Positions 1-8,211 of a stretch of DNA of 64,000 nucleotides are shown piece by piece. The number at the start of each line of letters is the position of its first letter. Position 1 is the first letter of the stretch. The notes under the pieces were generated by a model that was not told the origin of the DNA, did not search any database, and worked only from the letters and a program-made list of their open reading frames with translations. Both the position numbers and the translations under genes were made by a program. This DNA is from Niallia sp. NCCP-28 (GTDB lineage: Bacteria > Bacillota > Bacilli > Bacillales > Cytobacillaceae): assembly GCF_023168165.1 (NCBI RefSeq), contig NZ_BQYJ01000002.1, positions 558,001 to 622,000 of the forward strand, in the 5' to 3' direction.

Positions 1-974
1 GTGGATCAGAAGTGGAACAGCTATATAGCACAGTAGAAAGTTTAACGCAAAAAGGAATGGCAATTGTTTTTATTTCTCACCGATTAGAAGAAATTAAAAG
101 AATAGGCGATAGGATAACCATTTTGCGGGATGGATTTAAAATTGAAACATTGCCTGTAAAAACAACAAGCACCGATCACTGGATTGAGTTGATGGTGGGA
201 CGGTCTTTAGATGAAAAGTATCCGAAACAAAACTTCCAGCTAGGAAAAGAAGGGTTTCGCGTGGAGAATTTAAAGGTAAAAGGATCTCCCCACACCCTTA
301 GTTTTCAGGTTAACCATGGAGAAATTGTTGGTTTTTCAGGATTAGTTGGCGCAGGAAGAACAGAAGTGGCCAGAGCAATTTTTGCTGCTGACCCAAATGA
401 TGGCGGGAAGATTTTTGTAGAAGGGCAAGAAGTGAAAATTCGTTCACCAAGAGATGCCATCAATGCGGGCATTGCATTTATTACAGAAGACCGCAAAAGT
501 GAAGGGCTTTTATTAGACCAGCCTCTTGATTTTAATATGGCGCTGGCAAATATGAAGGGATTCCAATCCAAAACTTCCAAGCTTATTAATTTGCAGCGAA
601 TTAAAGAAGTGGCGAAATCCTATATTCGAGAATTGCAGGTTAGGCCAAGCAATATTGAATTAAATGCTCGGAAATTAAGCGGGGGAAATCAACAAAAAGT
701 TGTTATTGCAAAATGGCTGGAAACTAAAGCAAAAGTATTTATTTTTGATGAACCGACAAGGGGAATTGATGTAGGGGCAAAAGTAGAAGTATATCGTTTA
801 ATGAATCAGCTGGTAGAGCAGGGTGCAACTGTTTTGATGATATCTTCTGATTTGCCGGAAATTTTAGGAATGTGCGACCGAATTATTGTGATGAGTGAAG
901 GCGAAATTACTGCCAATTTAGATCGAACAGAAGCTACGCAAGAAAATATTATGAAAGCAGCTACTGGAGGGTGA
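1..974 (+). CDS. Sugar ABC transporter ATPase, RbsA/MglA type (5' end outside window)
   Basis: This is the C-terminal two thirds (about 323 residues) of a duplicated ATPase that powers import of a monosaccharide of the ribose/galactose/xylose class. The fragment opens with the end of the first ABC domain (FISHRLEEI, its H-loop). A complete second ABC domain follows. Its Walker A is degenerate (GLVGAGRTE), as is usual in the second half of RbsA-type proteins. Its signature is LSGGNQQK and its Walker B ends FIFDEPTRGID. The frame is open to the window edge, so the true start lies upstream. The stop is 4 bases before the permease ATG, so the two are one operon. The substrate cannot be read from the ATPase. 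Confidence 0.93.
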   Translation, partial: GSEVEQLYSTVESLTQKGMAIVFISHRLEEIKRIGDRITILRDGFKIETLPVKTTSTDHWIELMVGRSLDEKYPKQNFQLGKEGFRVENLKVKGSPHTLSFQVNHGEIVGFSGLVGAGRTEVARAIFAADPNDGGKIFVEGQEVKIRSPRDAINAGIAFITEDRKSEGLLLDQPLDFNMALANMKGFQSKTSKLINLQRIKEVAKSYIRELQVRPSNIELNARKLSGGNQQKVVIAKWLETKAKVFIFDEPTRGIDVGAKVEVYRLMNQLVEQGATVLMISSDLPEILGMCDRIIVMSEGEITANLDRTEATQENIMKAATGG

Positions 975-978
975 GAAA

Positions 979-1983
979 ATGTCAAAAGCAATGGTAAGTG
1001 AAACACAAACAAAAACAGAAATAGTAGAAAAGAAAAAAAACATGCGCTATTATCTAGATAAATTTGGTGCAGTCATCGGACTAGTTGTTTTGAGTGCTAT
1101 TTTAACATTTTTATCGGATCGCTTTTTAACATTAAATAATGTGATGAATATTGCTCGCCAGTCTTCTATCAATGCGTTATTGGGGCTTGGGATGCTGCTG
1201 CCGATTTTAACAGCGGGCATTGATTTATCAGTTGGATCTATTTTAGCTGTTTCCATTATGGTAATGGGCGTTGTGGTTGTTAATATGGGAGTGCCTCCTT
1301 TACTAGGCATATTGATTTGTTTAGCTGTAGGCGCCTTTTTTGGCTGGCTGAATGGCATAATGTTGACGAAACTTCGTTTGCCCCATCCGTTTATTTCAAC
1401 ACTAGGAACGATGAATATTGCAAGGGGATTAGCGCTTATTATTACAGCAGCAGCTCCGATTGCAGGATTTCCATATTTGATTCAATACTTGGGACGCGAG
1501 TTTGTTGGGCCAATTCCTGTTAGTTTTGTATTAGTAATTGTCATGTATGTTATTTTCCATATTTTCTTAACACGTACGCAAACAGGGCGTTATATTTATG
1601 CAATTGGCGGAAATAAAGAAGCAGCCCATTTATCAGGGATCAACGTAAATAGAGTATTAATTATTGTTTATTCCATCAGTGGATTTATGGCAGCGCTTGC
1701 GGGATTGGTGATGGTAGGAAGAGTAAACTCCGCATTCCCACTAGCAGGCCTATCCTATGAACTAGATGCAATTGCTGCAGTAATCATTGGAGGCGCAAGC
1801 TTCTTTGGCGGCGTTGGAACGGTTTGGGGAACACTGATTGGTGCGATGATTATTGCGGTTCTCCGAAACGGATTAAACTTATTGAATGTATCTGCAGACT
1901 TCCAAATGACAGTCATAGGCTTTGTTATTATTGCCGCAGTATATGTAGATGTGCTTCGTCAAAGAAGATCGAAAAAAGATTAA
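979..1983 (+). CDS. Sugar ABC transporter permease, RbsC family
   Basis: This is a 334-residue membrane protein of the BPD_transp_2 (RbsC/XylH/AraH) family and forms the channel of the importer powered by the preceding ATPase. About eight to ten hydrophobic segments follow a charged 35-residue N-terminus. The family motif GIDLSVGSI lies near residues 77-85, and GGASFFGGVGTVWGT near 272-286. The ATG follows GGAGGG. Gene order ATPase-permease is the usual rbsA-rbsC order. The cognate binding protein is not in the window and may lie upstream. A strong terminator follows directly, so the operon ends here. The family call is secure; the sugar is unknown. Confidence 0.93.
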   Translation: MSKAMVSETQTKTEIVEKKKNMRYYLDKFGAVIGLVVLSAILTFLSDRFLTLNNVMNIARQSSINALLGLGMLLPILTAGIDLSVGSILAVSIMVMGVVVVNMGVPPLLGILICLAVGAFFGWLNGIMLTKLRLPHPFISTLGTMNIARGLALIITAAAPIAGFPYLIQYLGREFVGPIPVSFVLVIVMYVIFHIFLTRTQTGRYIYAIGGNKEAAHLSGINVNRVLIIVYSISGFMAALAGLVMVGRVNSAFPLAGLSYELDAIAAVIIGGASFFGGVGTVWGTLIGAMIIAVLRNGLNLLNVSADFQMTVIGFVIIAAVYVDVLRQRRSKKD

Positions 1984-1992
1984 TAAATACTG

Positions 1993-2032
1993 CCTCCATT
2001 TTGTGAAACTTTTCAAAAAATGGAGGTTTTTT
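1993..2032 (+). terminator. Intrinsic terminator after the sugar permease gene
   Basis: CCTCCATTTT pairs with AAAATGGAGG across a short loop and is followed by six T. It closes the ABC transporter operon. Confidence 0.85.
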
Positions 2033-2056
2033 AGTGGAAAGAAGAAAGAAGAATCA

Positions 2057-2236
2057 ATGAACAGAGAGTATAGGTTATGTTTGTGGACTTTTGGTGAGAT
2101 ACCGTTTGAAGAAAAATGCAGATTAGCCAAAGAAATTGGAGTAGATGGGGGCGAAGTGCAAGGGAATATTAGGAAAAATCCCAAGGAAATAGGAGCGATA
2201 CTAGCAAAGCATCAATTGAAAATTAAATATAAATAA
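2057..2236 (+). pseudogene. N-terminal fragment of a sugar-phosphate isomerase/epimerase (AP endonuclease-type TIM barrel)
   Basis: About 59 codons from ATG to TAA. The fragment reads like the first beta/alpha unit of an IolE/IolI-type TIM-barrel isomerase (LCLWTFGEIPFEEKCRLAKE, then GVDGGEVQG). Family members are about 270-300 residues, so roughly 80% is missing. No continuation was seen in any frame before the next gene. It lies directly behind a sugar ABC transporter, where such isomerases are common, so it is probably the remnant of a catabolic gene from that locus. A real peptide product is unlikely. The family assignment rests on a short stretch and is moderate. Confidence 0.6.
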
Positions 2237-2338
2237 TAAAGGGGAGGAGGGGAGAAATTTAGCTGACTTTTTATTTTTATGTATAAAATCCAATTTTTGG
2301 AACAAATTAATAATAAAAAATAACGAGGTGTAGAAAAT

Positions 2339-2887
2339 TTGGCACATAAAGTAGAAGCATTTCTTGATTATTTTAAAACAAGATTTGATTCAGAACCTAA
2401 ACCGAGGCTGCATATTGGAGAAGCGATGGGATGCTGGACTTATTATACTGCCCTTGCAGAAGAGATACCAGTATTGGAGATGGCTCTTAATACAACGACA
2501 GATAATGTACTAATTGAATTACTAAGAGAGGCAAAAGAAATAGCAAAAGAACAGCGTATCACATTAGAGAAATTTATGTTGAATGAAGGAGTGCCTCTAT
2601 CTATCTCATCAGAATCAAAACCGAAATCAGACCCCAGTGCTATCCCGTTAGGAGCAAAATCAACCGATTTAGAAATAGCGAATTTACTTGTAGCAAAAGT
2701 AACATCCAACATTGTCTTGTGTTCTACAAACATTACTCAAAGTGTTCGCAGTGATGTTGGCTTAATGTGGGTGAGATTTCATACAGAAAAATGTATTTAT
2801 GGAATGGATTTAAAAACAAAAATGAGGAAGCATGGATGGATAAAGATGCCGCCATATTATTATCCTCCAGGAGCACCTCATGAATAA
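2339..2887 (+). CDS. DUF3231 family protein (single-domain form)
   Basis: A 182-residue soluble protein starting at TTG behind AACGAGGTG. The composition is helical, and the pattern LHIGEAMGCWTYYTAL with later NLLVAKVTSNI and MRKHGWIKMPPYYYPPGAP is typical of the DUF3231 family of spore-forming Bacillaceae. These are predicted four-helix, ferritin-like bundles related to spore coat proteins. Family members are usually about 330 residues with two copies of the domain; this one has a single copy. Whether that is native or half a gene cannot be told, but the start and stop are clean. It stands alone, with a terminator about 40 bases downstream. The biochemical role of the family is unknown. Confidence 0.7.
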   Translation: MAHKVEAFLDYFKTRFDSEPKPRLHIGEAMGCWTYYTALAEEIPVLEMALNTTTDNVLIELLREAKEIAKEQRITLEKFMLNEGVPLSISSESKPKSDPSAIPLGAKSTDLEIANLLVAKVTSNIVLCSTNITQSVRSDVGLMWVRFHTEKCIYGMDLKTKMRKHGWIKMPPYYYPPGAPHE

Positions 2888-2929
2888 ATCTGATAGAAGC
2901 AAAGTGGAAGTTAATTCGAACTTACGTCA

Positions 2930-2957
2930 ATCTAGTGTTTAGCGCACTAGATTTTTT
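2930..2957 (+). terminator. Intrinsic terminator after the DUF3231 gene
   Basis: ATCTAGTG and CACTAGAT form a stem followed by seven T. Confidence 0.8.
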
Positions 2958-3166
2958 TATGGTGAAAAATAAAGGCCGAGTGGAGGAGGGTTTATGGAAT
3001 TTGATGCTGGAAAAAATGTAGTTGATTAATAATGGATAAGCTGGTGGGAGGTATGGTGCATATTTATTAAGCAAGGTATTGGACTGTTTTCCATCCCTTT
3101 TTTTTTTTTTTTTGAATAAACAGAATATAAAATAAAAAGCAATGAAAATTAACTAAGCGTAAGGTC
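2958..3166. other. Intergenic stretch with a 16-T homopolymer; no supported gene
   Basis: Sixteen consecutive T at 3098-3113 are the longest homopolymer seen in the window and a likely slippage or assembly-error site. An 11-codon reading frame begins with ATG at 2995 behind GGAGGAGGG but has no recognisable product. Confidence 0.5.
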
Positions 3167-3201
3167 ATTATAACTGTAAACGAGTCTTTTTCAGTTATAA
3201 T
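3167..3201. promoter_or_regulatory. Perfect 10-bp inverted repeat upstream of the isoprenoid synthase gene
   Basis: ATTATAACTG (3167-3176) and CAGTTATAAT (3192-3201) are exact complements separated by 15 bases. There is no T tract, so an operator or an RNA hairpin is more likely than a terminator. A TATAAA -10-like element is at 3258-3263, 57 bases further on. Confidence 0.5.
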
Positions 3202-3280
3202 CATGCTATCCTTAGATTATATTTAAATATGCGGTAGCAAAATGTTTAATAAACTACTATAAAATAGAGGACTGTCATGT

Positions 3281-5641
3281 ATGAATGATAAGCTGATTAA
3301 AAAAGCAAATAATTGTTATCAAGTGGCTGAGAAAAAGGCGGGACATTATTTTAATGAGCTCTATGAGCAAGTTGCTGAAAAAACTTATCTTTCTCCTTTA
3401 AAGAAAGATATCCAGTCATGGAAAATCAAGCATATTCAGCCTCCCTCCTTTTTTTCGTTTTTTTCGCGGCGAAAAAAAATGCCAGAAGCAAGCGGGTATT
3501 TTCCTTATATTCAATGGCTGAATTATACTGGCAAATTGGATGATTATTTAGATCGAAGCATTTCCTATATTTATATGCGGGATCTGGGGAGAGCATTGGA
3601 TTCGTCAAATATCCAAAGCAAGATTCGCAGTGTAGCAGAACAGTTAAAAGAGAACCTCCTGTCAGACAGTGGGAAGAAGAAAGAGGCATTCAGCATGACT
3701 GGCTTGTACAAGCTGGCAAAAAAGAATGGTGTGGAATCCACAATGATTTGGGCAATGGACAAACTGAAGATTGTCTCTGCAAATATTCCAAAGGGGATGG
3801 ATGTGGTGCATGCCCAGCGAAAGATTCTTAAAGTCATGACTGGGGTAGTGATGAATGAGATGGAAGAAATGGATAGCGGAACAGCGCCTGAAGTTCGTAC
3901 AAAAAGATTAGAAAAAGCAATGAAACTAGGATTCTATTATGGATTGACCTATCCTTTTATTGATGATTTGTTTGATGCTAAAATTTTATCGGACGAAGAA
4001 GAGAAACAGTATGCTGAAATGATACGCACAACACTTCTTACAGGGAATGTGCCTGAGTGGGGGAAGTGGCGTGGCGGCAATGCAGCATTCATCCGCTGTG
4101 TTCATTCAGAACTTCGAGAAGCCTTTCTCTATATAACGGCACATCAGCATCCTGCGTCTTTGCAAAATTTTTTGGACCAATCTTATGTATTTTTTCATGC
4201 GCAGGAAGTGGATCGTCTAAAAAATTTAAGCGTTGACAATTATACAAACGAAGAGCTGTATATACCGGTTATTTTGAAATCTGCTGCTTCCCGCCTAATT
4301 GTCCGTTCTTTAATCAGTGCGCCAGAAGACAAGCATTTTGCTAATCAAACATTCTATTATGGAATATACAATCAATTGGCGGATGATTTTGCAGATATGT
4401 ATGATGACGAAAAAGAAGGAGCAGTAACGCCGTATACGTATTATCTGAAATACCATCAAAGACGAAAGGATCTTATTAATCCTTTTGCATTATATTGGAC
4501 GGTGATCGCTCATTTGATTCATCGCACCTACAATGGCGATGAGAAGACATGTGAGGTGATATTAGATCGTGCGGTAAATGGGCTGAAGCGTTTTAAAAAG
4601 AAAATGGGTGATCAGAAGTACAAGGAAGTGATGACCATTTTTGCAACAGAAAATGCTTCCTTTAACCACCTTGTTCAACAGTTGGTGCAAAAGGCAGATA
4701 ATATTGATTTTTTTGATAAGCTGCTTCGGGATCAGATGATTGCAGCGCTAAAAGAGGAACGGCAAGAGCAAGAGGATTTTGCAGATACGATTAAGATGGT
4801 CCGCACAAAAGTAAATGCCATGCTGCCGATACTTGAGGAACATAAAAAAGATTCAATAATTGATGCAGCCAATTATAGCCTCAGCGGAGATGGAAAGCGT
4901 CTGCGACCGATTATTGCATGGTTTATGGCGGTAAAAAAGTATGATTTGCATGAATCCGCAGTCGCGCCGCTTTTGAAGTCTTTGGAATATATGCATACAG
5001 CTTCCTTAATTTTTGATGATCTGCCGTCACAGGATAATGCGTCTATCAGGCGAGGCCGCCCAACTTTACATGAAGTGCATAATGCGGCTATTGCAGAATT
5101 AACGGGACTTTTTCTTACACAGAAGGCTATTGAAGAACAAACAGCATTAAGTGCCTTTGATGCAAAAAACGTGCTTTCATTGATTCAATATACAGCAAAA
5201 ATGACAGGGGATATGTGCAAAGGACAGGCGATGGATTTAGATTCTCGCGGAAAACGATTGACGCTGGAACAATTAAAGACCATTTCCTACTATAAAACAG
5301 GAATCGCCTTCGAAGCAGCTCTTATCATGCCTGCCATATTGGCTGAAGCGACTAAGCAAGAAATAAAAGCATTAAAAAAATACGCTTACCATGCGGGGAT
5401 TGCGTTTCAAATGAAAGATGATCTTCTTGATGTAGAAGGAGATGCAGAATTAACCGGAAAACAAATTGGCAAGGATTGTGAAAATAATCATTCTACATTT
5501 GTTTCTATTTTAGGAATGAAAGAGGCTAAAATAGAAATGTGGGAACATTATTGCCTTGCTTTAGAGGCACTAGAAGAAATGCCTCAAAAAACAAATTTTT
5601 TAAAGCATTTAGCGGATTATATGGTGCATCGAAAGCGGTGA
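3281..5641 (+). CDS. Two-domain isoprenoid synthase: N-terminal class I synthase-like half plus C-terminal polyprenyl diphosphate synthase
   Basis: 786 residues, more than twice the length of an ordinary trans-prenyltransferase (about 290-350). The C-terminal half (about 500-786) is a recognisable polyprenyl synthetase: GDGKRLRP near 536, the first Asp-rich motif DDLPSQD (579-585), RRGRPTLH near 590 and the second Asp-rich motif DDLLD (713-717). In the motif after GKQIGKD the usual Lys before S/T is His. The N-terminal half also has two Asp-rich motifs on helix-like background, FIDDLFD (226-232) and QLADDFADMYDD (365-376), as expected of a class I isoprenoid-synthase fold. The layout resembles bifunctional terpene synthases that make and then cyclise a prenyl diphosphate. 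That is inference; the N-terminal half could be inactive. AGAGGA precedes the ATG. The gene stands alone. Confidence 0.75.
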   Translation: MNDKLIKKANNCYQVAEKKAGHYFNELYEQVAEKTYLSPLKKDIQSWKIKHIQPPSFFSFFSRRKKMPEASGYFPYIQWLNYTGKLDDYLDRSISYIYMRDLGRALDSSNIQSKIRSVAEQLKENLLSDSGKKKEAFSMTGLYKLAKKNGVESTMIWAMDKLKIVSANIPKGMDVVHAQRKILKVMTGVVMNEMEEMDSGTAPEVRTKRLEKAMKLGFYYGLTYPFIDDLFDAKILSDEEEKQYAEMIRTTLLTGNVPEWGKWRGGNAAFIRCVHSELREAFLYITAHQHPASLQNFLDQSYVFFHAQEVDRLKNLSVDNYTNEELYIPVILKSAASRLIVRSLISAPEDKHFANQTFYYGIYNQLADDFADMYDDEKEGAVTPYTYYLKYHQRRKDLINPFALYWTVIAHLIHRTYNGDEKTCEVILDRAVNGLKRFKKKMGDQKYKEVMTIFATENASFNHLVQQLVQKADNIDFFDKLLRDQMIAALKEERQEQEDFADTIKMVRTKVNAMLPILEEHKKDSIIDAANYSLSGDGKRLRPIIAWFMAVKKYDLHESAVAPLLKSLEYMHTASLIFDDLPSQDNASIRRGRPTLHEVHNAAIAELTGLFLTQKAIEEQTALSAFDAKNVLSLIQYTAKMTGDMCKGQAMDLDSRGKRLTLEQLKTISYYKTGIAFEAALIMPAILAEATKQEIKALKKYAYHAGIAFQMKDDLLDVEGDAELTGKQIGKDCENNHSTFVSILGMKEAKIEMWEHYCLALEALEEMPQKTNFLKHLADYMVHRKR

Positions 5642-5697
5642 ACGAGTAGAAAATAACAAGCTGCTTTTTTCCAAACTGAATGATAATCTATAGAAAG

Positions 5698-5731
5698 AAA
5701 AAATCGATTCCTTTTTAGAAATCGATTTTTT
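5698..5731. terminator. Bidirectional terminator between convergent genes
   Basis: AAAAAATCGATT and AATCGATTTTTT form a stem with A and T runs on the two sides. It serves the isoprenoid synthase gene on + and the MFS fragment on -. Confidence 0.85.
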
Positions 5732-5745
5732 CCTTTTATAATGAA

Positions 5746-6429
5746 TCAATCTGCTTCCTGCTTTTCTTCCACTTCTGATTTTGGAGACAATACTTCCTTT
5801 TTCAAAAATAAGCATAATACAAAGGCAATAATCATGCATGCAAAAGCGTATAGATAAATATGCTGAAAAGATTCAATAAATAGTGTTTTGATTTGGATCA
5901 GCATGTTTGGCGAAAGGTCGTTTGGAATGCCGCCTGCTGCTAGATTTTTTATATTTCCTGCTATGCTTTCTGGAAGGCTTGTGCCAAGACTCTCTAATTT
6001 ATTTGTCAGAGAGGAGGATAATAGGCTTCCAAATACACTTACCCCAACTGTTGCCCCAATTGTTTGAAATAAAGGCACTGTCGAAAGGGCAATTCCTTTA
6101 TGTTCTGATTCTACTGATTCTTGAATAATTAAATTATCTCCACCAAACATAACTCCTAATCCAAGACCTGTAATAACAAAAAAGATAATGATTTGCACGA
6201 TACTTGTATCAATTGTCAGATGTGCAAATAAATAAAATCCAACAATCGGTGCGATAAAAGCGATGGCAAATAACTCACGATAGCGCACTTTTGTCAGAAG
6301 AAATCCGCAAATCATGGAAGAAACAATGGCGCCGCCCATCATTGGCAGCGTGATATACCCAGATTCTGTCGGCGTAAGCCCAAGTACATTTTGCGCTAAA
6401 AATGGAAAGGATGAAAATGACCCCATCAA
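5746..6429 (-). pseudogene. C-terminal half of a DHA2-family MFS drug exporter
   Basis: About 227 residues corresponding to the last six or seven membrane helices of an EmrB/QacA-type 14-helix exporter, which normally has about 470-500. Recognisable pieces are FLAQNVLGLTPTESGYITLP, the helix containing GLGLGVMFGGDNL, and SVFGSLLSSSLTNKL near the end. A TAA stop lies in frame immediately upstream of the first possible start and no ribosome site is present. The N-terminal half, including the proton-relay helices, is gone. The breakpoint is near 6429. An intact paralogous type is at 27564. Classed as a deletion remnant. Confidence 0.8.
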
Positions 6430-6578
6430 TTACTTTAATGAGAAAGGTAAAGCAGGCTGGCTATCAAGAAGCAATTATTGTAAATCTTATAAATGATATA
6501 AAGATCTACTTGAATGGAAAGGAAGATTGAAGTTTCAAGTTAACTAGTAATTTTCTAATTTGCAAATAGTGAAAAATC

Positions 6579-6637
6579 AAAAAAGTGCAGACATTAAAAG
6601 AGGGATTCCTCCTCCAATATGTCTGACACTTTTTTTA
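6579..6637. terminator. Terminator at the 3' end of the SDR gene
   Basis: AAAAAAGTGCAGACAT pairs imperfectly with ATGTCTGACACTTTTTTT. The arm with the T run overlaps the stop codon of the SDR gene on the minus strand. Confidence 0.75.
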
Positions 6638-7642
6638 AGAATGTGTAGATTCTCCCCCATCTACATGCAGCACCTGCCCTGTAACATGGCGGGAATCATC
6701 GGATGCAAGGTAGACAAATGTGGGAGCTAATTCAAAAGGCTGTGCCATTCGATTAAATAGATTTGTTCCATGCAATGCATTCACATCGGATGAGAAGCTT
6801 GCGGGAATAAGCGGTGTCCAAATCCGACCTGGTGCTACCGCATTTACGCGAATCTGTTTACTGGCAAGACTTTTGGCAAGGGAACGAGTCCAGCCGACAA
6901 TGGCTCCTTTTGTGGCAGTATAATCAATGAGCAGCGGCTCTCCTGCATATGTAACGACAGAGGCAGTGCCGATAATGGAACTCCCAGCTTTTAGGTGGGA
7001 AAGTGCTGCTCTTGTTGTATAGAAATGGGAATAAATATTGACTTTAAATGTTTCGTCAAATTGCTCATCTGTGATATCGAGCAGGCTGTTCTGCTGAAAT
7101 TGGATACCCACATTATTGCAAAGAATATCTAATCTCTTAAATGCTTCAATAGTTTTTTGTACTATGAGGGTGCATTGTGCTTTTATCTTTAAATCCCCAG
7201 GCAAAAGCAGGCATTTTTGGCCAATTTCTTCAATTCTATTTTTGGTTCGTTCGGCATCTTCTTGTTCATCTAAATAAGCAATGGCAACATCAGCACCTTC
7301 CTTTGCAAAGGCGATTGCTGCTGCTGCACCAATTCCGCTGTCTCCACCTGTAATTAAAGCAACTTTTCCTTTTAGTTTTTCGCTGCCTTTATAATTGGGA
7401 TTTTCAATGATAGGTTTAGGAATCATGAGGTTTTCAAGACCAGGCTGCCTAAGCTGACGCTGTTCAGGATTGCTTATTGGAACTTCTTCATATTTTGTTA
7501 TTTTTCCGTAATTCGGATAGATGGGATAAGGATCTGTCAGCATATTATCTTCATACCACTTCTGAAATCGTCTAATTTCCTGCATTTGTTCTTCCGTTGG
7601 CATCTGCTTTTGATTATTTGTTGAATTATTATCTTTAGACAA
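6635..7642 (-). CDS. Short-chain dehydrogenase/reductase, general-stress (YdaD/YhxC-like) type
   Basis: 335 residues from a TTG start at 7642, chosen because AAAGGAGG sits seven bases upstream; the frame is open 43 codons further but without a site. The first 95 residues are a hydrophilic extension with [18 protein letters not shown] and [12 protein letters not shown], typical of the B. subtilis GSP39-like group. Then come a Rossmann motif TGGDSGIG (98-105), CNNVG, a catalytic Ser in GTASVV (about 228) and YTATK (Tyr241, Lys245). The enzyme should be an NAD(P)-dependent oxidoreductase acting on a polyol or sugar; the substrate is unknown. Homologues are often in the SigB stress regulon, but I did not find a convincing SigB promoter here. 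Confidence 0.88.
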   Translation of the reverse strand: MSKDNNSTNNQKQMPTEEQMQEIRRFQKWYEDNMLTDPYPIYPNYGKITKYEEVPISNPEQRQLRQPGLENLMIPKPIIENPNYKGSEKLKGKVALITGGDSGIGAAAAIAFAKEGADVAIAYLDEQEDAERTKNRIEEIGQKCLLLPGDLKIKAQCTLIVQKTIEAFKRLDILCNNVGIQFQQNSLLDITDEQFDETFKVNIYSHFYTTRAALSHLKAGSSIIGTASVVTYAGEPLLIDYTATKGAIVGWTRSLAKSLASKQIRVNAVAPGRIWTPLIPASFSSDVNALHGTNLFNRMAQPFELAPTFVYLASDDSRHVTGQVLHVDGGESTHS

Positions 7643-7802
7643 AGGGGAGCCTCCTTTAAAGTTTTCTACTTTTATCCATATGAACAGTTGATGGGATATA
7701 TGTACTGGAAAAAAGCAGTTGATAATATGTTGGTTTTTACCTAATCCAAGTGAATGAAATAAATTTAGCAAACATAGGATACTAAAAAAGGAGGGAGCTT
7801 TG

Positions 7803-7967
7803 ATGCGTATAGAATTTAATCCTAAAGTGAAGTGGATGCTAGTTCAACAATCAGAGGAAAAAGTGGTAATGCATTATATGGATAAGAGATGGGAGATGCC
7901 TGTTATTGCGAAAAGGCCGCCTTACTATGACAACCCGCTTTATGAACCATATTATCCAAAAGTATAA
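7803..7967 (+). CDS. Small conserved-looking protein, 54 residues
   Basis: A 54-codon reading frame with ATG six bases behind AAAAAGGAGGGAG. The product is rich in Tyr, Pro and Met, and its C-terminus has repeated aromatic/proline pairs ([17 protein letters not shown]). It has no signal peptide and no membrane segment. I do not recognise it. The Tyr/Pro-rich tail recalls small spore-coat proteins, but that is only composition. It is divergent from the SDR gene and is followed by an untranslated stretch before the sugar-acid operon. Confidence 0.55.
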   Translation: MRIEFNPKVKWMLVQQSEEKVVMHYMDKRWEMPVIAKRPPYYDNPLYEPYYPKV

Positions 7968-8083
7968 GGCTATGAGCGAGAATAGCCACAGCAAAAAAAT
8001 AGCTTCGCAAGGTGCGCCTTTTAGGAGCATCTTTTTTCATAGGAATTTTGGATTGTAGTGTATAAATAGATAAAAACAGAAAA

Positions 8084-8095
8084 TAAAACGTTTTA
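8084..8095. promoter_or_regulatory. Perfect palindrome TAAAACGTTTTA, candidate LacI-family operator
   Basis: A 12-bp perfect palindrome with the central CG typical of LacI/KdgR-type operators, 128 bases upstream of the dehydratase start. No LacI-family gene is adjacent, so the regulator would act in trans. Confidence 0.35.
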
Positions 8096-8159
8096 CTAAA
8101 CCGATTTATTAGTTCGGAAAACGGACACATTTAACAGGGGAAAAATTAATTTTCTATAT

Positions 8160-8184
8160 TATAATCATCTTGTAAACGTTATCC
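8160..8184 (+). promoter_or_regulatory. -10 element and cre-like CcpA site before the sugar-acid operon
   Basis: TATAAT is at 8160-8165. Directly downstream, TGTAAACGTTATCC (8171-8184) matches the cre consensus TGWAANCGNTNWCA at all positions but the last. The overlap with the expected transcription start predicts catabolite repression. No good -35 is visible. Confidence 0.55.
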
Positions 8185-8211
8185 AAAAAAGAGAGGTTGA
8201 GGTGAAATTTG

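Noticed and set aside
3098-3113. Sixteen-T run as a terminator
   Set aside because: No stem precedes it; it is more likely a homopolymer with possible sequencing uncertainty.
6417-6530. 37-codon frame beyond the MFS remnant (MTPSITLMRKVKQAGYQ)
   Set aside because: It starts inside the antisense of the remnant with no clean ribosome site; probably chance or junk at a deletion border.
7903-8130. Minus-strand reading frame with a hydrophobic middle and KKDAPKRRTLRS start
   Set aside because: It overlaps the end of the better supported 54-residue gene and lacks a ribosome site.
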